From: CAXRDE01 sp964229355
GTDB lineage: Bacteria > Cyanobacteriota > Sericytochromatia > UBA7694
Direction: 5' to 3'
Assembly (NCBI GenBank): GCA_964229355.1
Contig: CAXRDE010000025.1
Location: forward strand, 434,001 to 498,000
Length of the DNA: 64,000 nt
Both the position numbers and the translations under genes were made by a program. Shown piece after piece: positions 8,329-16,793 of the stretch (the stretch's first letter is position 1; each line of letters opens with the position of its first letter). The notes beneath the pieces were generated by a model. It saw only the letters and a list, made by a program, of their open reading frames with translations. It was not told the DNA's origin and searched no databases.

Positions 8329-9339
8329 TTATGATAACACCCCGGCCAGGGTTTTTGCATCCAGACCATCGCCCCAGTGCGATTTTTTTAAGGTTTTATA
8401 AGCCGGATTTTTTTTGCCCACCACAGGGTCTAGCACCCCGTCTGCCGTACATAAGCGCAATTGCATATGCCCCTTATGGTGACGCGGCTCTCGCAACAAA
8501 CGCGCTGCATGTACCGGCACAACAGCCTGAGGGGAAACCCATAAATAGGCATATTTTTCATCTTCAAAATTGCGTTCTCCCCCCTTTAAAAAACGGTGCA
8601 AGGGACTGCGGGGTAAACGCTCAGCAAAATGACACCAGTCTCCAGAGGGCAAGGGACAGGTTTGCTGATGAGGACAAGGTCCCCCCACATGGGCCCCCTG
8701 ATCTAAAAAGGCAGTACGGGCCTCTAAAATATGCTGATAGCCACGGGGGGTTCCGGGTTCAATCAACAAAAGACGGTCTTCTGGCTGCCACTGGGCCATT
8801 AAACGAGCGTACCACTTTTCACGGTGAGCAGGGGATAGTTCATTGAGCACATAGCCCGCCAGCCACAAACGTGGCCCCGAAACCGCAGGCAAAGTCGGCA
8901 GTTGAGGCAAATACCCCTGTTGCCACTGGGCCTGAATGTTTCCGGCCGCAAAAATGGCTTTGCCCGCCTGAATCATCCGTGCGTCGGCCTCATACAACAC
9001 ATGATGGCGCGGCTCATAATACGCCAATGCCGCCAGGCTCATGCTGCCAGGACCTGCGCCCACATCCACCAGGGTTTCGGGTTGCCACTGAGGCTCCAGA
9101 TGCTTGACCCTCTGGAGGCAGGCTGAACCCACCGCATAGGTGGCCGGTAAACGGGCACTGAGATAAGCCAAAATCGCCAAATCACCCTGTAAATGCCCCT
9201 GATCAGAGCCTTTAAGGTAACTCTGACTTAAAGTAGCCACGGCGCGTTGCAATTGCTGCCGGGCCTGCGGGTTGTGGGCAGCGAGGGTTTCAAAGCGGTC
9301 ACTGATCAGCTGCTGAAGAAAAAAGGGAAGTTCGAACAT
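8329..9339 (-). CDS. Rsm22-type small-ribosomal-subunit methyltransferase homologue
   Basis: A class I SAM fold is shown by LVDVGAGPGSMSLAAL and a following acidic residue in YEADARM. The later part has the Rsm22/METTL17 signature: LLLIEPGTPRGYQHILEAR, then GGPCPHQQTCPL and GDWCHFAERLPRSP, where Cys residues near 218, 225 and 233 form the conserved metal/Fe-S site, then KYAYLW. Relatives in mitochondria bind the small ribosomal subunit during assembly, and bacterial roles are little studied. It is 336 residues, with AGGA upstream of the ATG, and follows the transporter-like gene by 6 bases. Confidence 0.83.
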   Translation of the reverse strand: MFELPFFLQQLISDRFETLAAHNPQARQQLQRAVATLSQSYLKGSDQGHLQGDLAILAYLSARLPATYAVGSACLQRVKHLEPQWQPETLVDVGAGPGSMSLAALAYYEPRHHVLYEADARMIQAGKAIFAAGNIQAQWQQGYLPQLPTLPAVSGPRLWLAGYVLNELSPAHREKWYARLMAQWQPEDRLLLIEPGTPRGYQHILEARTAFLDQGAHVGGPCPHQQTCPLPSGDWCHFAERLPRSPLHRFLKGGERNFEDEKYAYLWVSPQAVVPVHAARLLREPRHHKGHMQLRLCTADGVLDPVVGKKNPAYKTLKKSHWGDGLDAKTLAGVLS

Positions 9340-9345
9340 AAAAAA

Positions 9346-11010
9346 TTAATCCTGAAGGGTATTTGGATGCTCTGCAGACGCTTCTGGAGGCACATGAGCA
9401 CAGTAGAGCTGATAAAGTTGAATACTCTGCTGACGCAAGAGCCCCATCACTTTATAGCCCCAGACCTGTTGGGGCGTGCTCTGCCGGTCTAACAGATCAA
9501 AAAAGCTATCTTCTAAAGCCTCCAGACGGTTTTCGAGTAATCCACCTGAGCGGCCCGGACGCTCTAAAAGCGTCACCAGCCATAATTCGTTGAACTCTCT
9601 CAAAAAAGCCTCTAAAGGCTCCTGAATGGCCTGGGGCAGCGTAAATTGATGAATCGAAAACCCCTGATTCAGTTCAGTATACAGCTGATAGGCCTGCAAA
9701 TACAGCTGACTGGAATAATCCACCACCCGCAAGGCCTTTAACACGGCCGCTTTTTCTTGATTCTGAGCAGGGTAAATGGGCAGTAAAAGATCGTAAATAC
9801 TGTGCTGAATGGTTTCAAACAGATACTGTTCCTGGGTGGGCATGGCTCCCACGGACTCCCCTTCACTCAACATGCGAAGGTTTAGGTCGGTAAGACGCTT
9901 GACCTGTTCTAAGGCGATCGAGATTTGCTTATTGACCTCTTGTTGTGCATAAGCTGGTGCCTGCTGCAGCATTCGGCGAACCCGAGGAGAGAGAATCAGG
10001 GCCGAATGCTGCGAATCTTCACCGGGATGGATCCAGCGGGCCATGCGCTCAAAGAGACGAAAACCATAAAAGCCGCTGACGGCCATCATAAAGTTGATGA
10101 GAATATGTAAAATGGCCAGGCGGTAAGCCAGGGCCACAGGCGCTGTACCGGTGGGAAGCAGCAATAGCAAACGATGAAGATAGGGAAAAAAGAACAAAAT
10201 CAGCAGGCCACAACTGAGGCGATTGAGGGCGTGGGACCACACCAACTGTCCCACCCGTGATTCTTTGAGGCGGTTTTCAAGAGGGAACAGCCCCAGGGCC
10301 AGGTTAACCCCCAGAATCATGGCGGATCCGGCCTCTAAAGACACCAGGTTCATCCAGGCCAACTGTAAAACACCAAAAACAAATAAAGTGCCTGTACGCA
10401 AAAACAAAAGTAAAATCACCGTGGCTAGTGTCAATAAGAACTGACCCGGTAAAGTAATGCCAAAAACCCGATCCAGCATTTCGGGCCGAGACAGCACATG
10501 CTGTAAAAAGGGTGCCACCCCCTGCCAAATCAGGGTTAAGCTGGCCCAAAAACACCCCGCTGCCAGCAGAGGCGCACTCAAAAACTGTAACCGCTTGCGG
10601 GTAAACACCAGTGCCGCCACGCCGCTCAAAAGAAAAAACAGCGCCACAATAATCTCGAATTGTCCAGCAAAGAGCAGGGCTTTCAGGCTACTGCCTAAAC
10701 CGGCTCCCAGAATCACCAAAAATCCCTGGCGCACACTGAGAATACGGCGCTTTACCAACTCACTGGTAATGCGCGTCGAAATCCGGCTGGTTTGTAAGAA
10801 CAGGGCCGAAACCACCCCCACCGCGCCCTGATGCAACGGTGTGGCAAAAAAGCGGTGCACGCTGGTGCGCAATTGCTGAAACACCACCTGATTTAAGGTA
10901 TTGTAAATCCGGGTTTGCGATAAAAACAACAGCGACAGGCCCGCCAGAATTTGCACCCAGGTTTCGGCATTCCACAAAGCCGGTTCCGATAAAAACAAGG
11001 TGTTTACCAT
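9346..11010 (-). CDS. Na/Pi-cotransporter-like membrane protein with PhoU-like tail, altered motifs
   Basis: About nine hydrophobic segments (residues 15-340) are followed by a soluble helical region (350-554) like the PhoU-type tail of NptA/YjbB proteins. The two inverted repeats can be recognised, but the signature residues differ. The usual QSSSAT is QTSRIS at 73-78 and the usual GANIGTT is GAGLGSS at 102-108. In the second repeat, the usual Gln is Arg (LRTGTLFVFG) and GANIGTT is GVNLALG. Sodium and phosphate binding may therefore be lost or changed. Its ATG overlaps the end of the upstream gene by 7 bases, so the two are translated together and may form a complex. Confidence 0.75.
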   Translation of the reverse strand: MVNTLFLSEPALWNAETWVQILAGLSLLFLSQTRIYNTLNQVVFQQLRTSVHRFFATPLHQGAVGVVSALFLQTSRISTRITSELVKRRILSVRQGFLVILGAGLGSSLKALLFAGQFEIIVALFFLLSGVAALVFTRKRLQFLSAPLLAAGCFWASLTLIWQGVAPFLQHVLSRPEMLDRVFGITLPGQFLLTLATVILLLFLRTGTLFVFGVLQLAWMNLVSLEAGSAMILGVNLALGLFPLENRLKESRVGQLVWSHALNRLSCGLLILFFFPYLHRLLLLLPTGTAPVALAYRLAILHILINFMMAVSGFYGFRLFERMARWIHPGEDSQHSALILSPRVRRMLQQAPAYAQQEVNKQISIALEQVKRLTDLNLRMLSEGESVGAMPTQEQYLFETIQHSIYDLLLPIYPAQNQEKAAVLKALRVVDYSSQLYLQAYQLYTELNQGFSIHQFTLPQAIQEPLEAFLREFNELWLVTLLERPGRSGGLLENRLEALEDSFFDLLDRQSTPQQVWGYKVMGLLRQQSIQLYQLYCAHVPPEASAEHPNTLQD

Positions 11011-12680
11011 GTGTACCCCAGTTCTCCCCTCGCCAAAATCGGTTCAATGCGCTGAATACCTGATTTATCCAAGATCAGGCGAATGCGTTCAAACTCATAG
11101 TGTTTGGGCAAGCGATCTTCGCTGGGGTCTTCGCGCTGGGAACTATAACGAAAAACCACATTGACATGATAAACCTTGGGCGCTTTGATCATGGCCAGTC
11201 CATTTTGTAGATCATAATAGCGCAAGGTTTTGTCGGGCGTGTCGAGTTTTTCAAGAAAAGCCGCCACATTAAACCGTAAAATATTGTGCAGTCGCTGAAT
11301 CTGTTCCGTTTGACGGGCCATGGTGTGGGTATCCACCTGCAGAGTTTGCGAAAAATGTAAAATATGTTCATGGCGTTCAGGATCTAAAACCGTACGATGC
11401 CCCATATCGCGAATATATTGAATCTCTGCAGGCAGGTGATCGCGAGATAAAAAGCGCATCATCTGTTGCACATACCCTACTCGCACATGTTCCAAACGCT
11501 GATTTTCGCGGTGGTAATGGTCTAAAACCATTTCAAATTCGTAATCGGGCAATTTATGCTTCAACTGTGAATAAAAGAATTCACGGCTCAGTTCTTTAAT
11601 GCGATCTTTAAAGATATAAGCCACTACCCCCACGATCACAATCAAGAAAAAGCGCAGGGTAAAATCAGAAAGATCCTGACTATTATTTGAGCTGGCCATT
11701 AAGTAGAAGCGCTGTAGGTCAATTAAACCTGCCCAAAGGGCAGCCAAAGCGGCGCCGGCGGCGGCCACCAGATTGCGATAAAGCTTATCTTTGCGCAGAT
11801 TTTCAACCCGCAAAAAAAGCACTTCAGACACATATTTTTTAAGCAAACCCAGGCGGTAATAATACCGTTCCCGCATGGACTTATCGGTTTGATCAGAGAT
11901 ACGAATCAAATTTTCGGCTTCCCGGTATTCCATCTCACTGAGCAGGGTATTTTCAAGGAGTTCTGCAAAATGGCAGGGACGGGCTTCTAAATACTGCAAA
12001 ATGCGAATCAAAGAAGCTTCCAGGCGGTAAGACAGATATTCATCCACCAGCACAAACACCCGCCTGACCTCAGCATCTACCAGGTAACTCTGATAGCGGA
12101 CTTTTCCCAAATATTGAGAGCGGAAATCACTGAGGTATTGCAGAATATGAATCAGCATCGATTCTAAACGGCGCATGTGGGCATTGCTCAGGCCCTGTTC
12201 GGGACGATACAGGCTAAAAAAGAGAGAGCGCAGCTTTTTGAGTTGGGTATTTAAGTTGCACCCAAATAATTTGACCTCTTGAATCACCAGGGGTTCAAGA
12301 GCCTGACGCAGGTGCGCAAATAAATGCTGTTTGAAATAGGCATCGGCAGAGGGAATTAAGGTGTCTGCCTGATACTCCGAAAAATCAGGGGTGCGGATAC
12401 GCAAATAGTTGGTCAGAGAGGTATAAAACTGGTCGCGACTAAAATTCTCCCGATTAATGCCCATGCTGTGGGGCAAGAAAAAATAAGCGTCGACGGTATA
12501 CTCGCGGCTTTCCTCCTGGGGGGTGTCGGGCAGCAAATCAAAGTCAAAATCCGCTTGAAATTGAAGGTGATCATGAATGGTCTGACTGCTGCTGGGCGCA
12601 TAGACATCTAACAGTTCTAGCGAGAACCATTCTTCGTCTAACAGCTCGTCTTTAAAAGCATCTAAAAAATCGTAAGTCAC
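11004..12680 (-). CDS. unknown membrane-associated protein, GTG start
   Basis: No family recognised. The 558-residue product begins with an acidic stretch (DAFKDELLDEEW). It has a long helical region rich in Leu, Tyr and Arg (about 110-310), two hydrophobic segments (LVAAAGAALAALWAGLIDL near 315 and FFLIVIVGVVAYIF near 350), and a second soluble half ending in GELGYTW. This suggests two transmembrane helices with both large domains in the cytoplasm. The start is GTG. It lies upstream of and overlaps the Na/Pi-like transporter gene, so a role as its regulatory partner is possible but unproven. Confidence 0.7.
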   Translation of the reverse strand: MTYDFLDAFKDELLDEEWFSLELLDVYAPSSSQTIHDHLQFQADFDFDLLPDTPQEESREYTVDAYFFLPHSMGINRENFSRDQFYTSLTNYLRIRTPDFSEYQADTLIPSADAYFKQHLFAHLRQALEPLVIQEVKLFGCNLNTQLKKLRSLFFSLYRPEQGLSNAHMRRLESMLIHILQYLSDFRSQYLGKVRYQSYLVDAEVRRVFVLVDEYLSYRLEASLIRILQYLEARPCHFAELLENTLLSEMEYREAENLIRISDQTDKSMRERYYYRLGLLKKYVSEVLFLRVENLRKDKLYRNLVAAAGAALAALWAGLIDLQRFYLMASSNNSQDLSDFTLRFFLIVIVGVVAYIFKDRIKELSREFFYSQLKHKLPDYEFEMVLDHYHRENQRLEHVRVGYVQQMMRFLSRDHLPAEIQYIRDMGHRTVLDPERHEHILHFSQTLQVDTHTMARQTEQIQRLHNILRFNVAAFLEKLDTPDKTLRYYDLQNGLAMIKAPKVYHVNVVFRYSSQREDPSEDRLPKHYEFERIRLILDKSGIQRIEPILARGELGYTW

Positions 12681-12687
12681 AGCAAAA

Positions 12688-12716
12688 CCCCGTTGAGAGA
12701 ATATACCACAACGGGG
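12688..12716. promoter_or_regulatory. inverted repeat CCCCGTTG/CAACGGGG around a TATATT box
   Basis: Perfect 8-base arms (12688-12695 and 12709-12716) flank 13 bases that read TATATT on the minus strand. On that strand TTTT follows, so it could be a terminator for the lipoprotein gene upstream (12756-13817). It could equally be an operator over a -10 element for the GTG-start gene 8 bases downstream. Confidence 0.5.
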
Positions 12717-12755
12717 CTTAAGCTGTCGGTGCGCAAGTTACAATAACGTTCTGAT

Positions 12756-13817
12756 TTAGAAGTCGCGTTTTAAGGCCACTGGAATGTTTAAAAACGGTGT
12801 AATCTGTGGGTCATTGCCTGCGTCCACCAGTTTCAGAGTCAGGGTGTTTTGCTCTTGCACACTGGCCTCAAAGGTCAGAGCGGTGCCCGTGGGACTTTGA
12901 GCGGCCACCTGAAGGGTATCCGGTGTATCTTCTGAAAGGGTGTATTCAGCGGCAGCACTAAAGCTTTGACCGTCTACCGTCGCCGTTCCACCAATCCGGC
13001 CGTTGCCCTCATCGCTGAGAGAGGCCAGGATCGATTTTCCGAGTAAGTTTGCCCGCCACTTGCCCACAAAGGCAGCAATGGGACTGATGGACTGTACTTC
13101 AAATTCCTGGGTTTCTTCATCGGTGACGGGCGCCGAACTCTCTTCCTGCGCTTCACCATCTTCTGGGAGGGGGGTGTCGGGATTGAACACCAGCTTTTGA
13201 CGCTCTTTCAGCAGTTCAAAACGATTCTTGAGGTTCATTTTAAACCGCAGAACGCGGGGATCTAATTGACCATCATCATCGCTCGCTCCACCCACAACTT
13301 CGCCATTTTGTTTGGCCAAAATGCGAAGCATTCTCTGTTTTTCTAAATCACGCAACGCTTTAAGACGCAAGAGTTGAATGGTGCGAGACTGACCAAGGCG
13401 AGACTTAAATTTAATTTTCACATCGCGGGCAGAGGCCGCTTGCAAGGTTTTGGTCTTTTTGATACGCAGGATGGGGAGCGCCTTGCCGCCTTTTTTCACG
13501 GCTCTGGCTTTAACGCTCAGCTTTTTGCTGTCTTTGGCCTGAGCGGTGGTAAAGGCACCGGTTTCCACATCAATTTCACGGGTGGAAACCACTTCACCGT
13601 CTACTTCTACGGACTCAATTTGCTCAGGGGTAATAGGGTTTTCGACCCCCTCAACCTCCTCGGTTAAAATCAGGTCCATGGTGACATCATCTTCAAGTTG
13701 CACAGCGTCACTCTGTCCGGGCGCGTTAACTTGTGGGGTCACACTTTGGGGAGCGCAAGCGGTGGCGCTAATTAAGGTTAAGGCACATAAGGTGGCCATT
13801 AAACGGGTTGATAACAT
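12756..13817 (-). CDS. lipoprotein, unknown
   Basis: A Sec signal with lipobox ATAC predicts a lipid anchor. The 353-residue product then has an acidic stretch with VTMDLILTEEVEG, a strongly basic middle region rich in Lys and Arg (about 95-165, with RIKKTKTL and IKFKSRLGQSR), another acidic stretch, and a C-terminal beta-rich domain from about 240 (FVGKWRANLLGKSILASL...) of lipocalin-like character. No enzyme motif is visible. GGAG lies 8 bases before the ATG. Well separated from its neighbours and probably a single transcription unit. Confidence 0.7.
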   Translation of the reverse strand: MLSTRLMATLCALTLISATACAPQSVTPQVNAPGQSDAVQLEDDVTMDLILTEEVEGVENPITPEQIESVEVDGEVVSTREIDVETGAFTTAQAKDSKKLSVKARAVKKGGKALPILRIKKTKTLQAASARDVKIKFKSRLGQSRTIQLLRLKALRDLEKQRMLRILAKQNGEVVGGASDDDGQLDPRVLRFKMNLKNRFELLKERQKLVFNPDTPLPEDGEAQEESSAPVTDEETQEFEVQSISPIAAFVGKWRANLLGKSILASLSDEGNGRIGGTATVDGQSFSAAAEYTLSEDTPDTLQVAAQSPTGTALTFEASVQEQNTLTLKLVDAGNDPQITPFLNIPVALKRDF

Positions 13818-13902
13818 ATTATAATCTCCAATTGCTGACGTTTTATTTAAGAAAAAAACTCAAATGAACTCACTTATCATAGCAAAAAGGACAGAAGCAA
13901 GT

Positions 13903-14220
13903 CTACGGTTGAGGAGATTGGCCCTTTTTACATTGAGGGAGCTGTGCCGTTAACTCATCGGCTTTGGCCTGACAAATGCGGTTATATTCCGGCTGCTCTG
14001 TCAAAATAAGGGTATTAATGACTTCCTGGGCATCACGGCGTAAGGTGTTATCACGGGTGGTGTCAACAATACATTCGATTTCCTGATAACAGGCAGGGCC
14101 CTGAGGCAAAGCACTGGGTACAGGATCAGAGGGCCCCGTGGGTACGTCGGGTACATCACAGGCGGCCAGCGTCATCACGGCAAGGGAACTCAGCAAAAAG
14201 CGGGGAAAGAAAGATTTCAT
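13903..14220 (-). CDS. small lipoprotein with conserved-looking cysteines
   Basis: The 105-residue product has signal MKSFFPRFLLSS and lipobox LAAC. After a Pro-rich spacer it carries four cysteines (ACYQEIEC, RICQ, QCKK), which could form two disulfides on a small helical domain. The start at 14220 has AAGGA 8 bases upstream. The longer frame to 14283 overlaps the upstream gene. It follows the larger lipoprotein gene by 13 bases, so the two probably share an mRNA. Function unknown. Confidence 0.68.
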   Translation of the reverse strand: MKSFFPRFLLSSLAVMTLAACDVPDVPTGPSDPVPSALPQGPACYQEIECIVDTTRDNTLRRDAQEVINTLILTEQPEYNRICQAKADELTAQLPQCKKGQSPQP

Positions 14221-14233
14221 AGGTGCAGTCCTT

Positions 14234-15151
14234 TTAAAATTCACCCAGTAACACCAGCGTACCCAGGTCATCGGGCTGTTCAAGCTGGTAATTTAAACGG
14301 GATTGTGGGGAGGCTGTTTTGGGGTTAAAAGCCACGACGGCATAGCTGCCTTGCAAACGCCCCTCGGTATCCACAACCGCCACAGACTGAACATCAGCGT
14401 ATTTGCGCTCTCCGAGGGTCAACAGATTGCGTTGATTGAAAAACGCAAAGCCAAGCAATTGTTCCTGTTGTGTCATGGCGTAAATCAGGGGCCCATCATC
14501 AAACTGAAGGGGCTGAGATTGAAAGCGGTATTTTAAATATTGCGCCCATTGCTCCAGATGGTCGCCATAGGTCCGCGTAATGTGCTCAGAGGGCAAACCG
14601 GTAATCAATTCAAAGTGAATGCCCGTTTCTTTTGGCGCAGCACTTTCTGAGGACTGGGTAAGGACGGGTTGTCCCGCTTCCAGGCCCCGTGTCACCGGCC
14701 CTGAGTAATTCAGATTCATGCCTGTATTGGCCCCGGTCAGCACCCGCATTTCCACATTGAGATCGTTACGGGTTTTGGCAGTGCCTAACAGCGAAAGAAT
14801 ATAGCTGGTGTCATTGAGCTTTAAACCCACCACCTCACCGTGTAACTGAAAGAAATCCAGCTCGCGGCGTTGGCTGATCTGATCGCTGTAAGCCTGTGCC
14901 CCTTTTAAATGCTGCGCCAGTAGAGCGGGGGGTAAAGCCGCATTGCCCACAAATGCGGAATGCAGCGGCATGGCCTGCCCCGTGCTTTGCCGATTGAGTA
15001 AAGGCGAAGACACCGGAGAAACCGCCCGTTGAGGCGCGAGGCACGCAGACAGCGCCGACAGGGCAAGGGCTGAACAGAGTAAGCCCCTGGACAAACTGGA
15101 CAAAGCCACAGGCTTACGAAAAAAAAACGGTCTAGGCATTGCCCTCTGCAT
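14234..15151 (-). CDS. lipoprotein, unknown
   Basis: A Sec signal with lipobox LSAC is followed by about 270 residues with no recognised domain. The mature region has beta-rich segments such as LHGEVVGLKLNDTSYILSL and SVAVVDTEGRLQGSYAVVAF, a feature of many periplasmic sensor or scaffold lipoproteins. Its start (15151, or in-frame 15139) overlaps the end of the small coiled-coil gene, so translation is coupled. Last but one gene of a three-gene leftward unit. Confidence 0.65.
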   Translation of the reverse strand: MQRAMPRPFFFRKPVALSSLSRGLLCSALALSALSACLAPQRAVSPVSSPLLNRQSTGQAMPLHSAFVGNAALPPALLAQHLKGAQAYSDQISQRRELDFFQLHGEVVGLKLNDTSYILSLLGTAKTRNDLNVEMRVLTGANTGMNLNYSGPVTRGLEAGQPVLTQSSESAAPKETGIHFELITGLPSEHITRTYGDHLEQWAQYLKYRFQSQPLQFDDGPLIYAMTQQEQLLGFAFFNQRNLLTLGERKYADVQSVAVVDTEGRLQGSYAVVAFNPKTASPQSRLNYQLEQPDDLGTLVLLGEF

Positions 15152-15332
15152 CAGCCTGACCCTGCTGACGGGTTAAATCAATGAGCGTATCCAGTTTTTG
15201 GTTCAGCTGTACCATTTGCTGGTTGTGTTGGTCCATGCTCTCTTTAATCGAATAAAGAATTTCGGCCATCACAAAGAGGTGGGGGGTTTGCCGATCTGAC
15301 AAATAACCGTAAAGCTCATTAAACTTGCTCAT
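15132..15332 (-). CDS. small coiled-coil protein
   Basis: The 66-residue product (MSKFNELYGYL...) has no signal or membrane segment. Residues 25-55 (ILYSIKESMDQHNQQMVQL and following) have heptad spacing of hydrophobic residues, so it should form a short coiled coil. GGAG lies 8 bases before the ATG at 15332. It is the first gene of a unit leading into two lipoprotein genes, which may use it as a cytoplasmic factor, but no function can be assigned. Confidence 0.6.
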   Translation of the reverse strand: MSKFNELYGYLSDRQTPHLFVMAEILYSIKESMDQHNQQMVQLNQKLDTLIDLTRQQGQADAEGNA

Positions 15333-15442
15333 CTTACAGCTCCGTAGAAACACATTAATTACCCTTTATGTTATCAGGAAAAGCCCCTTCAGTCCAGACG
15401 CAAATCGGGAGATTTAGCGTATGCTACCCGCGGAGGTCTTTT

Positions 15443-16252
15443 ATGTTAAAAGCAGCATTTTCTTTGGCTCAAGACCTGTCTCGCGAAGCGGGACAAATGG
15501 CCATGCATTACTTTCGCTCCGATTTGGGTTTGCCCACGGCGTATAAAGAAGATTTATCCCCTGTGACGCAGGCAGACCGCGAAATTGAGCTTTTTTTACG
15601 CCGAGAAATCCAAAAACGTTTTCCTGAGCATCGTATTTTAGGTGAGGAATTTGGAGAACACAGCCCCGAAAAAAAGGGACATCATGATTACCAGTGGATT
15701 TTGGATCCCATTGACGGAACACGCTCCTTTGCCCACGGCATTCCTGTGTTTGGTATTCAACTGGCTCTGGTCTACCGGGGGACGCCCATTGTGGGGGTGA
15801 TTCATTTACCCGCCCTGCAGGAACACATCGCAGCGGCTCAGGGCATGGGATGCTTTTGGAACGGGCGCAAAGCCCAGGTTTCACAACAAACCGATCAGAG
15901 TCGTGTACTGGCCCAGATCCACGAACGAGACCTGGCCCGCAGCCAGGCCCCGGACCTGGCGGACTGGTTAAAAAACATCGAAAACGAGCGCAACTGGGGC
16001 GATTGCTATTCGTTTGTACTGGCGGCCACCGGGCGCGTAGAGATCGCCATGGACCCCCGCATGCAGGTGTGGGACAGCGCGCCCTTACCGATTTTAATGC
16101 AAGAGGCAGGAGGTGTTTTTTTCGATTGGCAAGGACACAGCAGCATTTGGAGCGGTAGCGTGGTGTGTACCACACCTTACTGGGCGCCTGTGTTACAAGA
16201 GATGTTGGAAAAAGGCCGATCTCTTGCTACACTAGACCCATCTAAAAAATGA
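15443..16252 (+). CDS. inositol-monophosphatase family protein, histidinol-phosphatase-like
   Basis: This 269-residue protein has SPVTQADREIE near 39, ILGEEFGEH with Glu68-Glu69, WILDPIDGTRSFAHGIPVFG with Asp88 and Asp91, and WDSAPLPILMQEAGG near 205. The DGTRSFxxGxPxFG wording and the Ala-Pro after the last Asp are closer to HisN-type histidinol-phosphate phosphatases than to SuhB. No other his genes are in the window, so the assignment is tentative. GGAGG lies 7 bases before the ATG at 15443. The DUF2147 gene begins 9 bases after its stop. Confidence 0.82.
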   Translation: MLKAAFSLAQDLSREAGQMAMHYFRSDLGLPTAYKEDLSPVTQADREIELFLRREIQKRFPEHRILGEEFGEHSPEKKGHHDYQWILDPIDGTRSFAHGIPVFGIQLALVYRGTPIVGVIHLPALQEHIAAAQGMGCFWNGRKAQVSQQTDQSRVLAQIHERDLARSQAPDLADWLKNIENERNWGDCYSFVLAATGRVEIAMDPRMQVWDSAPLPILMQEAGGVFFDWQGHSSIWSGSVVCTTPYWAPVLQEMLEKGRSLATLDPSKK

Positions 16253-16261
16253 GGTGAAGTG

Positions 16262-16702
16262 ATGCAAAAATTCTTAGGTTTAACATTAACGGCAGCGGTT
16301 ATGGTGGCCGCTCCATTCCAGAGCGCACTGGCTGCAGCCAACGATGTCGTCGGTGTCTGGGTGACCCCAGAAGCCAAATCCAATGTGCAAATTTCTCAAT
16401 CCGGTGGTAAATTCATTGGCAAAATTATTTCTTTAAAAGAGCCCACCGAAAAAGGCAAGCCCAAAGTCGACAGTAAAAACCCCCAGGCCAGTTTGCGTAA
16501 TCGTCCCCTGCAGGGCCTGCAAATCTTAAGCGGCCTCAGCTTTAAAGATGACATGTGGGTGGGTGGCACCATTTACAACCCCACCGATGGCAAAACCTAC
16601 AGCTGCCAAATGAAGCTCAAAGACAAGAACACCTTAGAACTACGCGGCTACGTTATGGGCATGCCAGCCCTCGGTAAAAGCCAAATTTGGAAGCGTAAAT
16701 AA
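16262..16702 (+). CDS. DUF2147-family secreted protein
   Basis: The 146-residue product has a Sec signal peptide (to QSALAAA) and a C-terminal domain matching DUF2147: GVWVTPEAKSNVQIS, GGKFIGKIISLKEP, NPQASLRNRPLQGLQILSG, and ELRGYVMG near the end with QIWKR. Members are periplasmic proteins of unknown function with a lipocalin-like fold, sometimes linked to lipid or quinone binding. The start is the ATG at 16262, with GAGGTG 5 bases upstream, not the in-frame GTG just before it. Probably cotranscribed with the phosphatase upstream. Confidence 0.85.
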   Translation: MQKFLGLTLTAAVMVAAPFQSALAAANDVVGVWVTPEAKSNVQISQSGGKFIGKIISLKEPTEKGKPKVDSKNPQASLRNRPLQGLQILSGLSFKDDMWVGGTIYNPTDGKTYSCQMKLKDKNTLELRGYVMGMPALGKSQIWKRK

Positions 16703-16724
16703 GTCTTCTTACGTCAGTTTTAGG

Positions 16725-16763
16725 TCCTGGCGAGCTATACCTTAAGTAAGTGGCTCGCCAGGA
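16725..16763 (+). terminator. strong hairpin downstream of the DUF2147 gene
   Basis: A perfect 11-base stem (TCCTGGCGAGC, 16725-16735, with GCTCGCCAGGA, 16753-16763) encloses a 17-base loop. A T-run (TTTT) appears only 7 bases after the stem, so it may be an imperfect terminator or an RNA stability element between two genes. Confidence 0.5.
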
Positions 16764-16793
16764 GTCCGGATTTTGTAAGATGACGAGGAAGCT

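Noticed and set aside
8324..8340. TATCAT before the barrel-gene ATG as another leaderless start
   Set aside because: The hexamer is part of the end of the upstream methyltransferase gene in the same operon, so placement may be chance.
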